From: Nocardia flavorosea NBRC 108225
GTDB lineage: Bacteria; Actinomycetota; Actinomycetes; Mycobacteriales; Mycobacteriaceae
NCBI RefSeq assembly: GCF_001613385.1
Contig: NZ_BDCG01000021.1
Coordinates: 1-64,000, forward strand
Direction of reading: 5' to 3'
DNA: 64,000 nucleotides
Under the pieces are notes generated by a model, which had not been told where the DNA came from, did no database searches, and saw only the letters and a program-made list of their open reading frames with translations. Shown here piece by piece: positions 1 through 8,364 of the stretch; the stretch's first letter is position 1, and every line of letters begins with the position of its first letter. The translations under genes were made by a program, and so were the position numbers.

Positions 1-1
1 T

Positions 2-211
2 AAAACACACCGATACGCTTGGATGCCCTTCGGTGGGGGCGTCCACAAATGCATCGGCTTGTACTTCGGTCAGATGGAAGTCAAGACCATCATGCACAAC
101 CTGTTGCTGACGCACGAATGGTCCGTGCCTGCCGGCTACACGTGGCAACTCGACTACACCGCTCTTCCGGTCCCCAGGGACGGGTTACCGGTTCGCCTGA
201 AGAAGATCTGA
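2..211 (+). CDS. Cytochrome P450, C-terminal fragment (cut by window edge)
   Basis: Only the last ~69 codons are in the window. The reading frame is open from base 2, upstream of the first ATG. It contains the haem-binding loop PFGGGVHKCIG (Cys is the axial haem ligand) followed by the L-helix and a short tail ending in a PxDGLPVRL pattern typical of CYP51/CYP135-like actinobacterial P450s. The substrate cannot be told from this piece. The stop is TGA at 209-211, and no partner gene follows in the same direction. Confidence 0.85.
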   Translation, partial: KTHRYAWMPFGGGVHKCIGLYFGQMEVKTIMHNLLLTHEWSVPAGYTWQLDYTALPVPRDGLPVRLKKI

Positions 212-250
212 GGCGTACTTGCTGGCGGGTGTTGGGCCGACTCGAGTCGG

Positions 251-735
251 CCCCGCGGTTACCCCGCGCTTTCATCGCCGATATGACGTTGGCGTCGGGT
301 GTACCGGCGCAGGACTGCTCGTGGAGCCGAATGGGTGTCGCCGGTCGAGTGGCCTTTCCCTGCCTGCTCAGCCGTCTGCTCGGGGGCATAGCGGAGCCCC
401 TCGGGTGCAGTGGGCCGGGGTGCGGCGTTGTCACCGGTTGACTTGACGTTCTGACGACCGGTCATCGAGGGTTGGGTCACTGTTGTGGATTGCGTTCGGG
501 GTAGTCCGTCGAGGAGGCCCTCCAGTTCGGTCCTGATGGTTGTCTCTCGCTGTGCATTGTGTTTCGTTGTGGGCCAAGAGAATTAGTCGTCTTCATAGCG
601 GGCCGATGCGGCCGCTTCCGTGCTGTCGCTCGGGCGATCGTTGGTGTCGGTGCCGAACGTCGATGCCTCGCCGGACCGATTAGTCTGATGAACCTCTTTG
701 TGGGGGTCAGGGGTTCGAGTCCCCTTAGCTCCACT
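251..735 (+). repeat. Direct repeat copy A, ending in a tRNA-Ala 3' half
   Basis: This is a diverged duplicate of 20137-20622 in the same orientation with nearly identical internal spacing. Three boxes are conserved. Box 1 (251-273) is a small CGCGG/CCGCG hairpin sequence. Box 2 (433-472) matches the other copy at 39 of 40 positions and holds two ACCGGT motifs. Box 3 (688-735) is a tRNA 3' end matching at 47 of 48. The sequence between boxes has drifted. No protein is recognisable, although spurious ORFs cross it. It could be an attachment-site arm left by integration at tRNA-Ala, or a structured RNA. Confidence 0.7.
688..735 (+). tRNA. tRNA-Ala 3' half fragment (not a complete gene)
   Basis: The part from 700 has the variable loop, a T-arm (AGGGG-TTCGAGT-CCCCT) and the 3' acceptor strand TAGCTCC plus discriminator A. 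This is the tail seen in actinobacterial tRNA-Ala genes that begin GGGGCTA. No GGGGCTA acceptor or D-arm lies upstream, so this is not an intact tRNA. It is typical of the displaced 3' fragment at the edge of a tRNA-integrated element. Confidence 0.7.
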
Positions 736-744
736 TAAAACACC

Positions 745-787
745 AAGTCAGGCCCGGTCTAATACCGGGCCTGACTTGTTTTATTTT
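745..787 (+). terminator. Intrinsic terminator after tRNA-Ala fragment A
   Basis: A perfect 14-bp stem (745-758 with 764-777, GTCAGGCCCGGT arm) with a 5-nt CTAAT loop is followed by a T-rich run. The copy after fragment B has a related stem (GGTCAGGACC), so the hairpin is part of the duplicated unit. Confidence 0.8.
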
Positions 788-927
788 GACCAACCCCCCG
801 TTTACCCCCCGGTTTGGCCCCGAAATAGTGTTGACGATGGTTCTGCGCGCACTACAGACACTGGCGGACCTACCCGACCCCGGCCCGGGAAAAACATCCG
901 GATCAGTGGTCGGCTGCGATCAATTGT

Positions 928-1941
928 TTACGGGTCCACCAAGCCGGTGGCCGCGGTCCTGCGGAGCCGCCGTACCCGGCCCACGGACAAGGCGACCGCG
1001 ACCAGGAATGCCACCAACCCCCACCAGACATTCGCCTTGGTGACATTGAGGCCGAGGCCCGACACACCGGCTGTCCGGCCACCGTCGTGCCCGCTGATAA
1101 CAGCGGCGCAGATCACCGCGATGAAACCGAGGACGAAAAGCCCCGCGACCAAGCGGAACGCGACCGTCGCCCGAGTTCGTTGCCGGCTCAGTGGCAGGTT
1201 GGCGAGCCGGTAAAGGACGAGCGCGGCAATAGGAAGCTGCATCGACCACACCAGCGTGCGGAACGATCCCTCATACCAGACGTTGGTGCCGTAGAGCAGC
1301 GTATGCCAGACACTCAGGGCGTAGACGACAATGATCGAAGCGTGCAGAGCCCGCCAGACGGCGGGGCGCAGCCAGCGGCGGGAATAGAAGGCCAGGCCGA
1401 GCGGTATGGCCAGATAGAGCGCCAGCAGTCCGATGAAAATGGCGACCTTTCCTGTTCCGCTGGGGTAGGCCGAGGGGACGAAGGTGTCGACGAATGCGCG
1501 CCACACCGATTCGGGGGTCCCCGCGGTTGCGGAATAGTCACGGACGAATTCGGCGAACAGCCAGGCGGCGTGGACGAACATCAATCCGATGGTCGTCAAA
1601 CTGGTAGCGCGATGCCATTTCTCGATAGTGTGCTGTGGGACCGGCATCCACCTCGGGCTGCGACTGCTGCGCAGCAAGCCGAGGACGACAGTGATCCACG
1701 CCCAGAGCAGCCCGGTCCAGCCGAATGCTTGGCACATCCAGTACATCCAGTACTGTCCGGGGTCTGCCAGATCGGGCATGACGACAATGGTCGGCGAGGT
1801 ACCGGTGGCGACGCGGTAATAGAGCCAGCCGAACACCGCGAGGGTGACGAGCAGGGCGATGGTGGCGTCGAGGCGGGCGGTGCGCAGATCCGCGCGGAGT
1901 TCGCGGGTATCGAATTTCTTGCGTGTTCTGACAGTAGTCAT
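928..1941 (-). CDS. Ferric reductase-like transmembrane protein
   Basis: 337 aa with about seven hydrophobic helices. Histidines sit in paired helices (FVHAAW, ALHASI, VWHTLL and WHRATS), the pattern of bis-haem ferric-reductase-like/cytochrome b561-type membrane proteins that move electrons across the membrane. There is no cytosolic FAD/NAD domain, so it would need a partner. The ATG at 1941 is chosen because the upstream extension is charged and unlike a leader, with AGAGGAA 12 nt upstream. It is convergent with the left repeat and lies downstream of DUF5134 and PepSY genes on the same strand, but a hairpin separates them. The family assignment is moderate and the substrate is unknown. Confidence 0.6.
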   Translation of the reverse strand: MTTVRTRKKFDTRELRADLRTARLDATIALLVTLAVFGWLYYRVATGTSPTIVVMPDLADPGQYWMYWMCQAFGWTGLLWAWITVVLGLLRSSRSPRWMPVPQHTIEKWHRATSLTTIGLMFVHAAWLFAEFVRDYSATAGTPESVWRAFVDTFVPSAYPSGTGKVAIFIGLLALYLAIPLGLAFYSRRWLRPAVWRALHASIIVVYALSVWHTLLYGTNVWYEGSFRTLVWSMQLPIAALVLYRLANLPLSRQRTRATVAFRLVAGLFVLGFIAVICAAVISGHDGGRTAGVSGLGLNVTKANVWWGLVAFLVAVALSVGRVRRLRRTAATGLVDP

Positions 1942-2052
1942 CGATGACTCGTATTCCTCTGATCGAGCCGGTCGTTCAAGGAGACCGGGAACCGGTGAGT
2001 TGCGAGCAGGCACGGTTCACCGTGTGCGGAGGCGTCACAGCCGGATCGGTGG

Positions 2053-2088
2053 CTGTCGCGCCCGGCAACGCGTATCCGGGCGCGACAG
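2053..2088 (-). terminator. Strong hairpin between DUF5134 and ferric reductase-like genes
   Basis: A perfect 13-bp stem (CTGTCGCGCCCGG, 2053-2065, with its complement at 2076-2088) and a 10-nt loop sit just after the DUF5134 stop. There is no T-run, as is common in high-GC actinobacteria. It probably ends or attenuates the PepSY-DUF5134 transcript. Confidence 0.55.
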
Positions 2089-2143
2089 TGCCGAGGATGA
2101 AGTGGCCGTCACAGTAACCCGATGTTCCGCCCGCTGGCTGTTG

Positions 2144-2749
2144 TCAGCCGGTGTAGGACAGAAACATCGCCGCGGTCGCGGTGGCCATGACGGCCTGCAT
2201 CGCACCACCGTGGCGGTGGGCCGGGTCGGTGGCCGCTTTTCCGCGGTAGCCGTGGGCGACCCAGATGGCGGCGACAGCGAGATAGACGAGTCCGATAGCC
2301 AGATTGAGGTACGCGGCCCAGGACGGTGGTTGCATTGTCATCGTTGTCGGCATCGCCATGGCGCCGTGGTGCCCGGCGTGCGCGGATCCGCCGCCGCCGG
2401 CCATCGATGTGCCACCGATCAGCGCGGAGTCCATGACCGCGTACATCCACACCATCGTCGCCATCATCCCCGCGTGGTAGATGTACTCGAGGTGGTGCTC
2501 GCGTTGTGCAACGAGTAGCGCGAGGGATACCACCGCGGCACCCGCGAACACCGTCATACCGGCGACTGTGGGGATATCCGTTGAAGGCGACCACACCATC
2601 GTGAGCATCGCCAGGGACATGAGGACGTGCAGGATGGCGGTGAGCCGGCCCGGTATCGACTCCGACCGTGCCGACAGTGCCGCCCAGTACACCGCCGTTA
2701 CCGCGAACGCGGTGACAGCAGCCCATTTCAGGAAGGGGTCGGTGATCAT
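2144..2749 (-). CDS. DUF5134 integral membrane protein
   Basis: 201 aa with about six hydrophobic segments. A His/Met-rich loop between helices (SAHAGHHGAMAM then TTMTM) looks able to bind a soft metal such as copper. Actinobacterial DUF5134 proteins are membrane proteins often found next to PepSY genes, as here. The start ATG at 2749 overlaps the stop of the upstream PepSY gene (ATGA), implying translational coupling. The longer upstream frame is a shadow of that gene. The biochemical role is not known; a part in metal handling with its neighbour is inference from context and the His/Met loop. Confidence 0.75.
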   Translation of the reverse strand: MITDPFLKWAAVTAFAVTAVYWAALSARSESIPGRLTAILHVLMSLAMLTMVWSPSTDIPTVAGMTVFAGAAVVSLALLVAQREHHLEYIYHAGMMATMVWMYAVMDSALIGGTSMAGGGGSAHAGHHGAMAMPTTMTMQPPSWAAYLNLAIGLVYLAVAAIWVAHGYRGKAATDPAHRHGGAMQAVMATATAAMFLSYTG

Positions 2750-4170
2750 GACGCGGCTCGCTTCCGGCGCCGGATGACCTCGCCGGCGACGACGTCGCCG
2801 AGAACGAACAAGCCCAGCGTCGCGCCGAACAGCGGAGCCACCCAGCCGACCGCCGCGAGCACGGCGACGGCGATCACCGCTTCGACAGGTCGCAGGCCGG
2901 TGAGTACCCCGCGCCGGGGCGCGGTGGGCCATCCACCGCGGGTAGGGCGTCGTTTCCACCACATTCGGTAGCCGCGGACGATAACGGTGATCAAGCCGAT
3001 GACGAGCAGCGCCAGCACGATCTGGTTCGCGAGTCCGAACAACACTCCCATATGGGCGTCGATGGCCCAGCCGGTGAGTTTGGCGGTCAGCGGCCAGTCC
3101 GCGAATCTGCTCTCGTCGGTGATCGCACCGGTTCCGGCGTCGACGGCTACAGCGTCGAATCGGGTCGGGAAGTCACGTTTGCGTTCGTACACCTCCCAGG
3201 CGTCGCCCGGCTCGGCCGGTGGTTTCATCCACATCGGTGGTTGCAGGCCGGCGGCTCGGGCACTGTGCAGGACCGTGTCGGCTCCGGCGGTGAGTTCGCG
3301 CGGTGTACCGGTGCGGCTGTCGGCGGGCGGTAAGGTCGTTGTCACCGACGGTGTGGTCCAACTGAGTTGGGCGCGTAGCTGTTCGATGTGCTCCCCGGTG
3401 AACCGAGACCAGGTGAGCCCGGTGATCGACAGACCCAGCAGGCCGACCACGATCCAGATCCCGACCGTGCCGTGCCAGCTCAGAATACGATTCCGCGATC
3501 CTTTCGGGGTGCCGGCGCGATCCGGCAGGACCAGGCTCTTTCCGCCGCGCCGGCGGGCGCGGGCGATCCACATCGCGACCCCGCCCAGTGCGACCACCCA
3601 CAGCCAGCTCGCCGCGACCTCGCTGTAGTACCGACCGGCTACGCCCAGGTGCAGGTTGCGATGCATCTCGTCGAACCAGGACCGAATCGGCAGCCACATA
3701 CCGTAGGTGGTCAATGTGCCCTGTACCTGCGCCGTGTAGGGATTGACGAATACGGTGCGGGTGTAGTCGGACGGCACCTCGGGTGTCGTGAACGCTATCT
3801 GTGTCGTTTCGCTCGGCACCGTGGGCGGTTTCACACTGGTGATCGGGGCTTCGGGGTACACGGTGCGCGCGGCCGCTATCTGATCGGCCAGGGTGCGTGT
3901 CTGCGGTGCGTATTCGTCGACTGTCAACTCGTCGCGGAAAACGATTCCGTCGAGTTGCGGTGTCAGCGTATACAACAGGCCGGTGACGGCGGCGATCAGG
4001 ATGAACGGCCCGGCGAGCATTCCTCCGTAGAAATGGAGGCGCAGCAGCAACGGTCGCCATCGCGCCCAGACACCCGGCTGTTGTTCCCAGGATTCGGGTG
4101 GTGGTTTCTCACTGCCGGCTGCGGGCGATTCCACGCCCGGCTCGTGCCGCTCCGACACCTGATCCGGCAT
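2746..4170 (-). CDS. PepSY-associated transmembrane protein
   Basis: 474 aa. After a ~35-residue cytosolic N-terminus comes the first helix with RLHFYGGMLAGP, the hallmark start of the PepSY_TM family (PiuB-like 'iron-regulated membrane proteins'). A periplasmic PepSY region follows, then a second helix with MHRNLHLG, a third helix bearing SWHGTVG, and a C-terminal pair of helices. The conserved histidines near membrane ends suggest haem binding or electron transfer. It is first gene of a coupled pair with DUF5134. No IdeR-like box was seen in front of it. The precise function in this organism is unknown. Confidence 0.85.
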   Translation of the reverse strand: MPDQVSERHEPGVESPAAGSEKPPPESWEQQPGVWARWRPLLLRLHFYGGMLAGPFILIAAVTGLLYTLTPQLDGIVFRDELTVDEYAPQTRTLADQIAAARTVYPEAPITSVKPPTVPSETTQIAFTTPEVPSDYTRTVFVNPYTAQVQGTLTTYGMWLPIRSWFDEMHRNLHLGVAGRYYSEVAASWLWVVALGGVAMWIARARRRGGKSLVLPDRAGTPKGSRNRILSWHGTVGIWIVVGLLGLSITGLTWSRFTGEHIEQLRAQLSWTTPSVTTTLPPADSRTGTPRELTAGADTVLHSARAAGLQPPMWMKPPAEPGDAWEVYERKRDFPTRFDAVAVDAGTGAITDESRFADWPLTAKLTGWAIDAHMGVLFGLANQIVLALLVIGLITVIVRGYRMWWKRRPTRGGWPTAPRRGVLTGLRPVEAVIAVAVLAAVGWVAPLFGATLGLFVLGDVVAGEVIRRRKRAAS

Positions 4171-4680
4171 CCTGCAATCCTCACTCTCCGGGCGCCCTCA
4201 CTCACCCCTACTGCGGGTAGTCGGGCGGCCGGGGCCGAAAGTTCCCGCGGATCTGTGCGGCCTCCGAGAGAGACCGTGTCGATGGGGGCTACCTGCCATC
4301 GAAGCTGCGGTAGCACTCGGCGATTTCCCGGGCAACGGAAGAATCCGTCGTGGGCGGGCTATTGGGAATCTGTGCCGCCGGGGGACTTTCCGCCGCATGG
4401 TTGCGAGCAGTGGGAGTCACCACCGTCACAACAGGGAGGGCGATGATGGGACGGAGCGACGACGACCCGGCCGCGCGGTGGCTGCGAGAGACCGAGGCTG
4501 CTATGTGGAGCAACCAACGGTCCCATGGCCGCGGCCACCGCCGGCGGATCGAGCGCAAGTGCCGCGAAGGGGATGACCACGACGTGATTGCCGAACGCCC
4601 AGCCACGGTCACGTGCCTGCCGGCCGTTCACGACCTCGACCTGCCGGAACGGGTGTCCCGTGCTGGGCATATGCTGGTGA
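4171..4680. other. Intergenic, no recognisable gene
   Basis: This separates the minus-strand PepSY operon from the B12 riboswitch. An ATG at 4443 with a good GGGAGG ribosome site opens a frame that runs straight through the riboswitch. Neither its composition nor its sequence resembles a known protein. A -10-like TATGCT at about 4671 probably starts the riboswitch transcript. Confidence 0.5.
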
Positions 4681-4980
4681 GCGCAGCTGGTTCGTCGTGC
4701 ACTGTTGTGTCCGTGTGCGGCGTCGAGCCCGCCGGACGGCTGTCAGACGACACCGACCTGCAGGGCGAGAGGGAATCCGGTGGGAATCCGGGACTGTCCC
4801 GCAGCGGTGAGCGGGAGCGACCGCCGTCACAGAGCACTGGGTTCGTCCTGGGAAGCGACGGCGTAGTGCAGCTCGGGGTTCGATCCAGAGTCGGCCGAAC
4901 GAGGTCGATGCCCGTGAGTCCGAAGACCTGCCGGTTGCGCCGGGTACGCCGTGCCCGGCGGACGTCGCCTCGTGGATTGG
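4681..4980 (+). promoter_or_regulatory. Cobalamin riboswitch in front of prpR-prpDBC
   Basis: The aptamer core shows the B12-box order: GGGAATCCGGTG, GAATCCGGGACTGTCCC, GCAGCGGT, CACTGG, CCTGGGAAG and AGTCCGAAGACCTGCC (ends near 4934). A 7-bp hairpin (CGCCGGG/CCCGGCG) and a GTCGCCTCGTGG segment follow, almost the same as behind the metE riboswitch, suggesting duplication together with the expression platform. The next plus-strand gene is prpR, 230 nt on. B12 would lower expression of what follows. Confidence 0.88.
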
Positions 4981-5128
4981 GCGCTACGCCGATATCGACG
5001 CATTCGGGAGAGTTCCTGGACGCGTAGTCGTCGTGCGCGCAACAACGGGGCGATGGCCGTTCATTGCCGACGACGGGTATGCATCTTGTCATCACTGCCG
5101 AGGTTCTCAGGACCAGTGTCCGCGGTCT

Positions 5129-5145
5129 ATCGCAACGGTTGCGAT
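5129..5145. promoter_or_regulatory. 17-bp dyad upstream of prpR
   Basis: Perfect inverted repeat ATCGCAAC-G-GTTGCGAT, 64 bp before the prpR start. The position suits an autoregulatory operator for PrpR or another repressor. The assignment is inference. Confidence 0.5.
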
Positions 5146-5208
5146 CACAGTGGGTTCCGCCGAGGCGGCCGACCATCGGATCGAACGTCGTAGAAGGGAG
5201 GTCGGCCG

Positions 5209-6636
5209 GTGGAGAAGATGTATGCGGGTGCCCGGTTGCGGGTGTTGCGTGAGCAGCGGGGGTTGTCTCAGTCCGGGCTGGCCAAGGCGCTCGGGCTATC
5301 GCTGAGTTATGTCAATCAGTTGGAGAACGATCAGCGGCCTTTGACGGTGCCGGTGTTGATGCGGTTGACCTCGTCCTTCGATTTGGAGGTGGGTTTCTTC
5401 GCGCCGGAAACCGATGCGCGGTTGCTGGCGGATCTGCAGGAGGCATTCGCCGAGGATCCGGAAGCCGGTGCGGTGAGCAGCAGCGAACTCGACGATCTGC
5501 TCTCGCGGGCGCCGGCGGCGGCGCGGTTGCTCATCAGTCAGCACCGCCGGTTGCGTATCGCCAATGCCCAGTTCGAGCAGCTGACCGCCGGGCTGGAATC
5601 GCCGGTGGCCGATCCGCGGGCGGCGATGCCCTACGAGGATGTTCGCGATTTCTTCTATGACCGCCGCAATCACATCCCGGCTTTGGACGCCGCCGCCGAG
5701 ACCCTGTTCGCCCGCAGGGGTTTCACGCTCGGTGGACTGGATCTGCAGCTGGCCCGTCTGCTGCACGAAGAACACGATGTGCAGGTTTTGATTCGTTCGG
5801 AAGACCCGGTCCGGCCCGGACCCAAACGCTTCTACGATCCGGAGAAGCGCACGCTCACCCTCGCGCGTCGGCTGACCGCCGGGCAGCGCGCGTTCCAATT
5901 GGCCACGCAGCTGGCGTTCCTCACCCAGTCGAGGGTGATCGAGGATCTGCTTGCCGAGACCGCTGCACTGCCGGCGGAATCGCGCCGGTTGTTGCGGATC
6001 GGGCTGGCCAATTACTTTGCCGGCGCGTTGATCTTGCCCTATGGGCGATTTCTGGCGGCGGCCGAGTCGTTGCGTTATGACATCGATCTGCTCGCCGCGC
6101 AGTTCGAGGTCGGCTTCGAAACCGTATGTCATCGGTTGTCGACCTTGCAGCGGCGTGGGCAGCGTGGTGTGCCGTTCTTCTTCGTCCGCACCGATCGAGC
6201 GGGCAATATCTCCAAACGGCAGTCCGCTACAGCCTTTCATTTCTCTCGTGCCGGGGGAAGTTGCCCGTTGTGGGTGGTTCACGATGCGTTCGCGACGCCC
6301 GGCCGGATCCGCACGCAGATCGCGGAGATGCCGGACGGGCGAACCTATCTGTGGCTGGCGCGGACGACGGGCGAGAGCAGCCCGGGCTATCTTGCGCCTT
6401 CGCGAGATTTCGGGGTCGGGCTCGGATGTGATCTCGCCTACGCCGACAAACTGGTCTATTCCCAGGGGCTTCCCCTGCACGATGCGTCCGCTGCTGTTCC
6501 GATCGGAGCCGGCTGCCGGGTATGCGAACGGGCGGCCTGTCCGCAACGGGCGTTCCCGCAGATCGGGCGGCCACTCGCCGCCGACGAGAACCGGCCGGCG
6601 ACCACCCCGTACGCGCCGGCAGCCGCCGAGGGCTGA
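5209..6636 (+). CDS. prpR: PrpR/RamB-type transcriptional regulator of propionate metabolism
   Basis: 475 aa. An N-terminal XRE helix-turn-helix (residues ~6-60, LRVLREQRGLSQSGLAKALG) is followed by an IrrE-like central domain and the short-chain-fatty-acid regulator C-terminal domain. Near the C-terminus lies a Cys cluster (CRVCERAAC) like the one that holds a [4Fe-4S] cluster in Mycobacterium tuberculosis PrpR. The family senses propionyl-CoA and activates the methylcitrate genes. The GTG start at 5209 has AAGGGAGG 7 nt upstream; an ATG three codons later is the alternative. It is directly upstream of prpDBC and downstream of a cobalamin riboswitch, which links it to B12 status. Confidence 0.9.
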   Translation: MEKMYAGARLRVLREQRGLSQSGLAKALGLSLSYVNQLENDQRPLTVPVLMRLTSSFDLEVGFFAPETDARLLADLQEAFAEDPEAGAVSSSELDDLLSRAPAAARLLISQHRRLRIANAQFEQLTAGLESPVADPRAAMPYEDVRDFFYDRRNHIPALDAAAETLFARRGFTLGGLDLQLARLLHEEHDVQVLIRSEDPVRPGPKRFYDPEKRTLTLARRLTAGQRAFQLATQLAFLTQSRVIEDLLAETAALPAESRRLLRIGLANYFAGALILPYGRFLAAAESLRYDIDLLAAQFEVGFETVCHRLSTLQRRGQRGVPFFFVRTDRAGNISKRQSATAFHFSRAGGSCPLWVVHDAFATPGRIRTQIAEMPDGRTYLWLARTTGESSPGYLAPSRDFGVGLGCDLAYADKLVYSQGLPLHDASAAVPIGAGCRVCERAACPQRAFPQIGRPLAADENRPATTPYAPAAAEG

Positions 6637-6746
6637 AGCCGCCCGCATCGGGGTGGCCGGTCCGGTCCGGACCATCGCCCCGCCTCGTGTTGCGCCGAGT
6701 GCTGCGGCGGCTTCCATTGGTCTTCCGACGTTTCCACAAACTCCAC

Positions 6747-6758
6747 AACTTTGCAGTT
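6747..6758. promoter_or_regulatory. Possible PrpR/RamB box before prpD
   Basis: AACTTTGCAGTT resembles the TTTGCAAA-centred sites bound by RamB/PrpR proteins. It sits 104 bp before the prpD start, in the prpR-prpD gap. One mismatch in the core makes this tentative. Confidence 0.4.
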
Positions 6759-6861
6759 CAGGATCCACACAATACGCATTTGCGACGGATTCCGGCCGCT
6801 CGGTCGCGTCAGTAGCGTGCGAATCGAAGCGAATCGCATCGACCTCTGGAGGCCTAGGACT

Positions 6862-8364
6862 GTGAAGAATCATCTCGTCCGTACCCATCGTTCCGCGGAG
6901 CATTTCCCCCGCGAGCAGCATCTGGCATGGCGGATCGCAGAGGTCGCGACGGATCCGGTGGAGGTGGCCCCGGAGACCGAGGAGATGATCGTCAACCGGA
7001 TCATCGACAACGCCGCGGTTGCGGCGGCGTCGGTGACGCGGCGCCCGGTGGCCAATGCGCGCGCCCAGGCGCTCGCGCATCCGTACAGTTCCGGCGCGAC
7101 GGTATTCGGTGTGGACGGCCGGTTCTCTCCGGAGTGGGCGGCGTGGGCCAACGGTGTCGCCGTCCGTGAACTGGATTTCCACGACACCTTTCTGGCCGCC
7201 GAATACTCGCATCCGGGCGATAACATCCCGTCGATTCTGGCGGTGGCCCAGCACGCCGGTCGCAGCGGTCGCGAGCTGATCCGCGGCCTGGCCACCGGCT
7301 ACGAAATCCAGGTCGATCTGGTCCGGTCCATCTGCCTGCACGAACACAAGATCGACCATGTTGCTCATCTCGGGCCGTCCGCGGCCGCCGGTATCGGCAC
7401 CCTGCTGGGCCTGGACACCGAGACCATCTACCAGGCCGTCGGTCAGGCTCTGCACACCACCACCGCGACCCGGCAGTCCCGCAAGGGCGAGATCTCGAGC
7501 TGGAAGGCCTACGCTCCCGCGTTCGCCGGGAAGATGGCCGTCGAAGCGGTGGACCGGGCGCTGCGCGGGGAGGGCGCCCCGTCGCCGATCTGGGAGGGCG
7601 AGGACGGGGTGATCGCCTGGTTACTGGGTGGTCCGAAGGCGGAGTACTCGGTGCCGCTGCCCGGGCCGGGTGAGGCCAAGCGGGCGATTCTCGACACCTA
7701 CACCAAGGAGCATTCGGCCGAATACCAGAGCCAGGCGCCTATCGACCTGGCCCGGCGGCTGCGCGACCGGATCGGTGATCTGGAGCAGATCGCCTCGATC
7801 GTGCTGCACACCAGTCACCACACTCACGTGGTCATCGGCACCGGCTCGAACGATCCGCAGAAGTTCGATCCCACGGCCTCGCGGGAAACCCTGGACCACT
7901 CGGTGCCCTACATCTTCGCTGTTGCCTTGCAGGACGGTACCTGGCATCACGAGCACTCCTACGCTCCGGAGCGCGCGCAGCGTCCGGACACCGTGGAGCT
8001 GTGGCGCAAGATCTCCACCGCCGAGGATCCGGAGTGGACCCGCCGCTACCACTCGACCGACCCGGCGGAGAAGGCGTTCGGCGCCCGCGCCGAGGTCACT
8101 CTGAAGAGCGGTGAGGTGATCGTGGACGAACTTGCCATCGCCGACGCGCACCCACTGGGCGCCCGTCCCTTCGCCCGTGATCAGTACATCGCCAAGTTCC
8201 GCACCCTCGCCGAGGGCGTCGTCGAGCCCGCCGAGCAGGACCGCTTCCTCGAGGTGGTCCAGCGTGCGGGCGAGCTGTCCGCGGGTGAGTTGTCGGAGCT
8301 CACCTTCACCGTCTCGCCGGATGTGCTCGCCCGCGCGCCCCGTTCCCCGAAGGGACTCTTCTGA
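6862..8364 (+). CDS. prpD: 2-methylcitrate dehydratase PrpD
   Basis: 500 aa, the usual length for PrpD (MmgE/PrpD fold). It dehydrates 2-methylcitrate to 2-methyl-cis-aconitate in the methylcitrate cycle, which detoxifies propionyl-CoA from odd-chain lipids and cholesterol. Recognisable blocks include DFHDTFLAAEYSHPGDNIPS, HKIDHVAHLGPS and TATRQSRKGEISSWK. The GTG start at 6862 follows GGAGG with 9-nt spacing; the upstream in-frame extension overlaps the regulatory gap. The stop overlaps the prpB start by one base, so prpD-prpB-prpC is one translationally coupled operon. Confidence 0.96.
   Translation: MKNHLVRTHRSAEHFPREQHLAWRIAEVATDPVEVAPETEEMIVNRIIDNAAVAAASVTRRPVANARAQALAHPYSSGATVFGVDGRFSPEWAAWANGVAVRELDFHDTFLAAEYSHPGDNIPSILAVAQHAGRSGRELIRGLATGYEIQVDLVRSICLHEHKIDHVAHLGPSAAAGIGTLLGLDTETIYQAVGQALHTTTATRQSRKGEISSWKAYAPAFAGKMAVEAVDRALRGEGAPSPIWEGEDGVIAWLLGGPKAEYSVPLPGPGEAKRAILDTYTKEHSAEYQSQAPIDLARRLRDRIGDLEQIASIVLHTSHHTHVVIGTGSNDPQKFDPTASRETLDHSVPYIFAVALQDGTWHHEHSYAPERAQRPDTVELWRKISTAEDPEWTRRYHSTDPAEKAFGARAEVTLKSGEVIVDELAIADAHPLGARPFARDQYIAKFRTLAEGVVEPAEQDRFLEVVQRAGELSAGELSELTFTVSPDVLARAPRSPKGLF

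Noticed and set aside
688..735. Complete tRNA gene
   Set aside because: No 5' acceptor strand, D-arm or anticodon stem could be found upstream in either copy.
698..1213. Open frame starting in the tRNA-Ala fragment (encoding the familiar GVRVPLAP tail)
   Set aside because: This peptide is a known by-product of translating tRNA 3' ends; the rest is antisense to the ferric reductase-like gene.
2144..2962. Longer version of the DUF5134 protein
   Set aside because: The first 71 residues are an Arg-rich shadow of the PepSY gene; the ATGA overlap at 2746-2749 gives the natural start.
5296..7455. 719-residue minus-strand open frame opposite prpR and prpD
   Set aside because: Antisense shadow created by GC-rich third positions; composition is Arg/Gly/His-rich with no domain.
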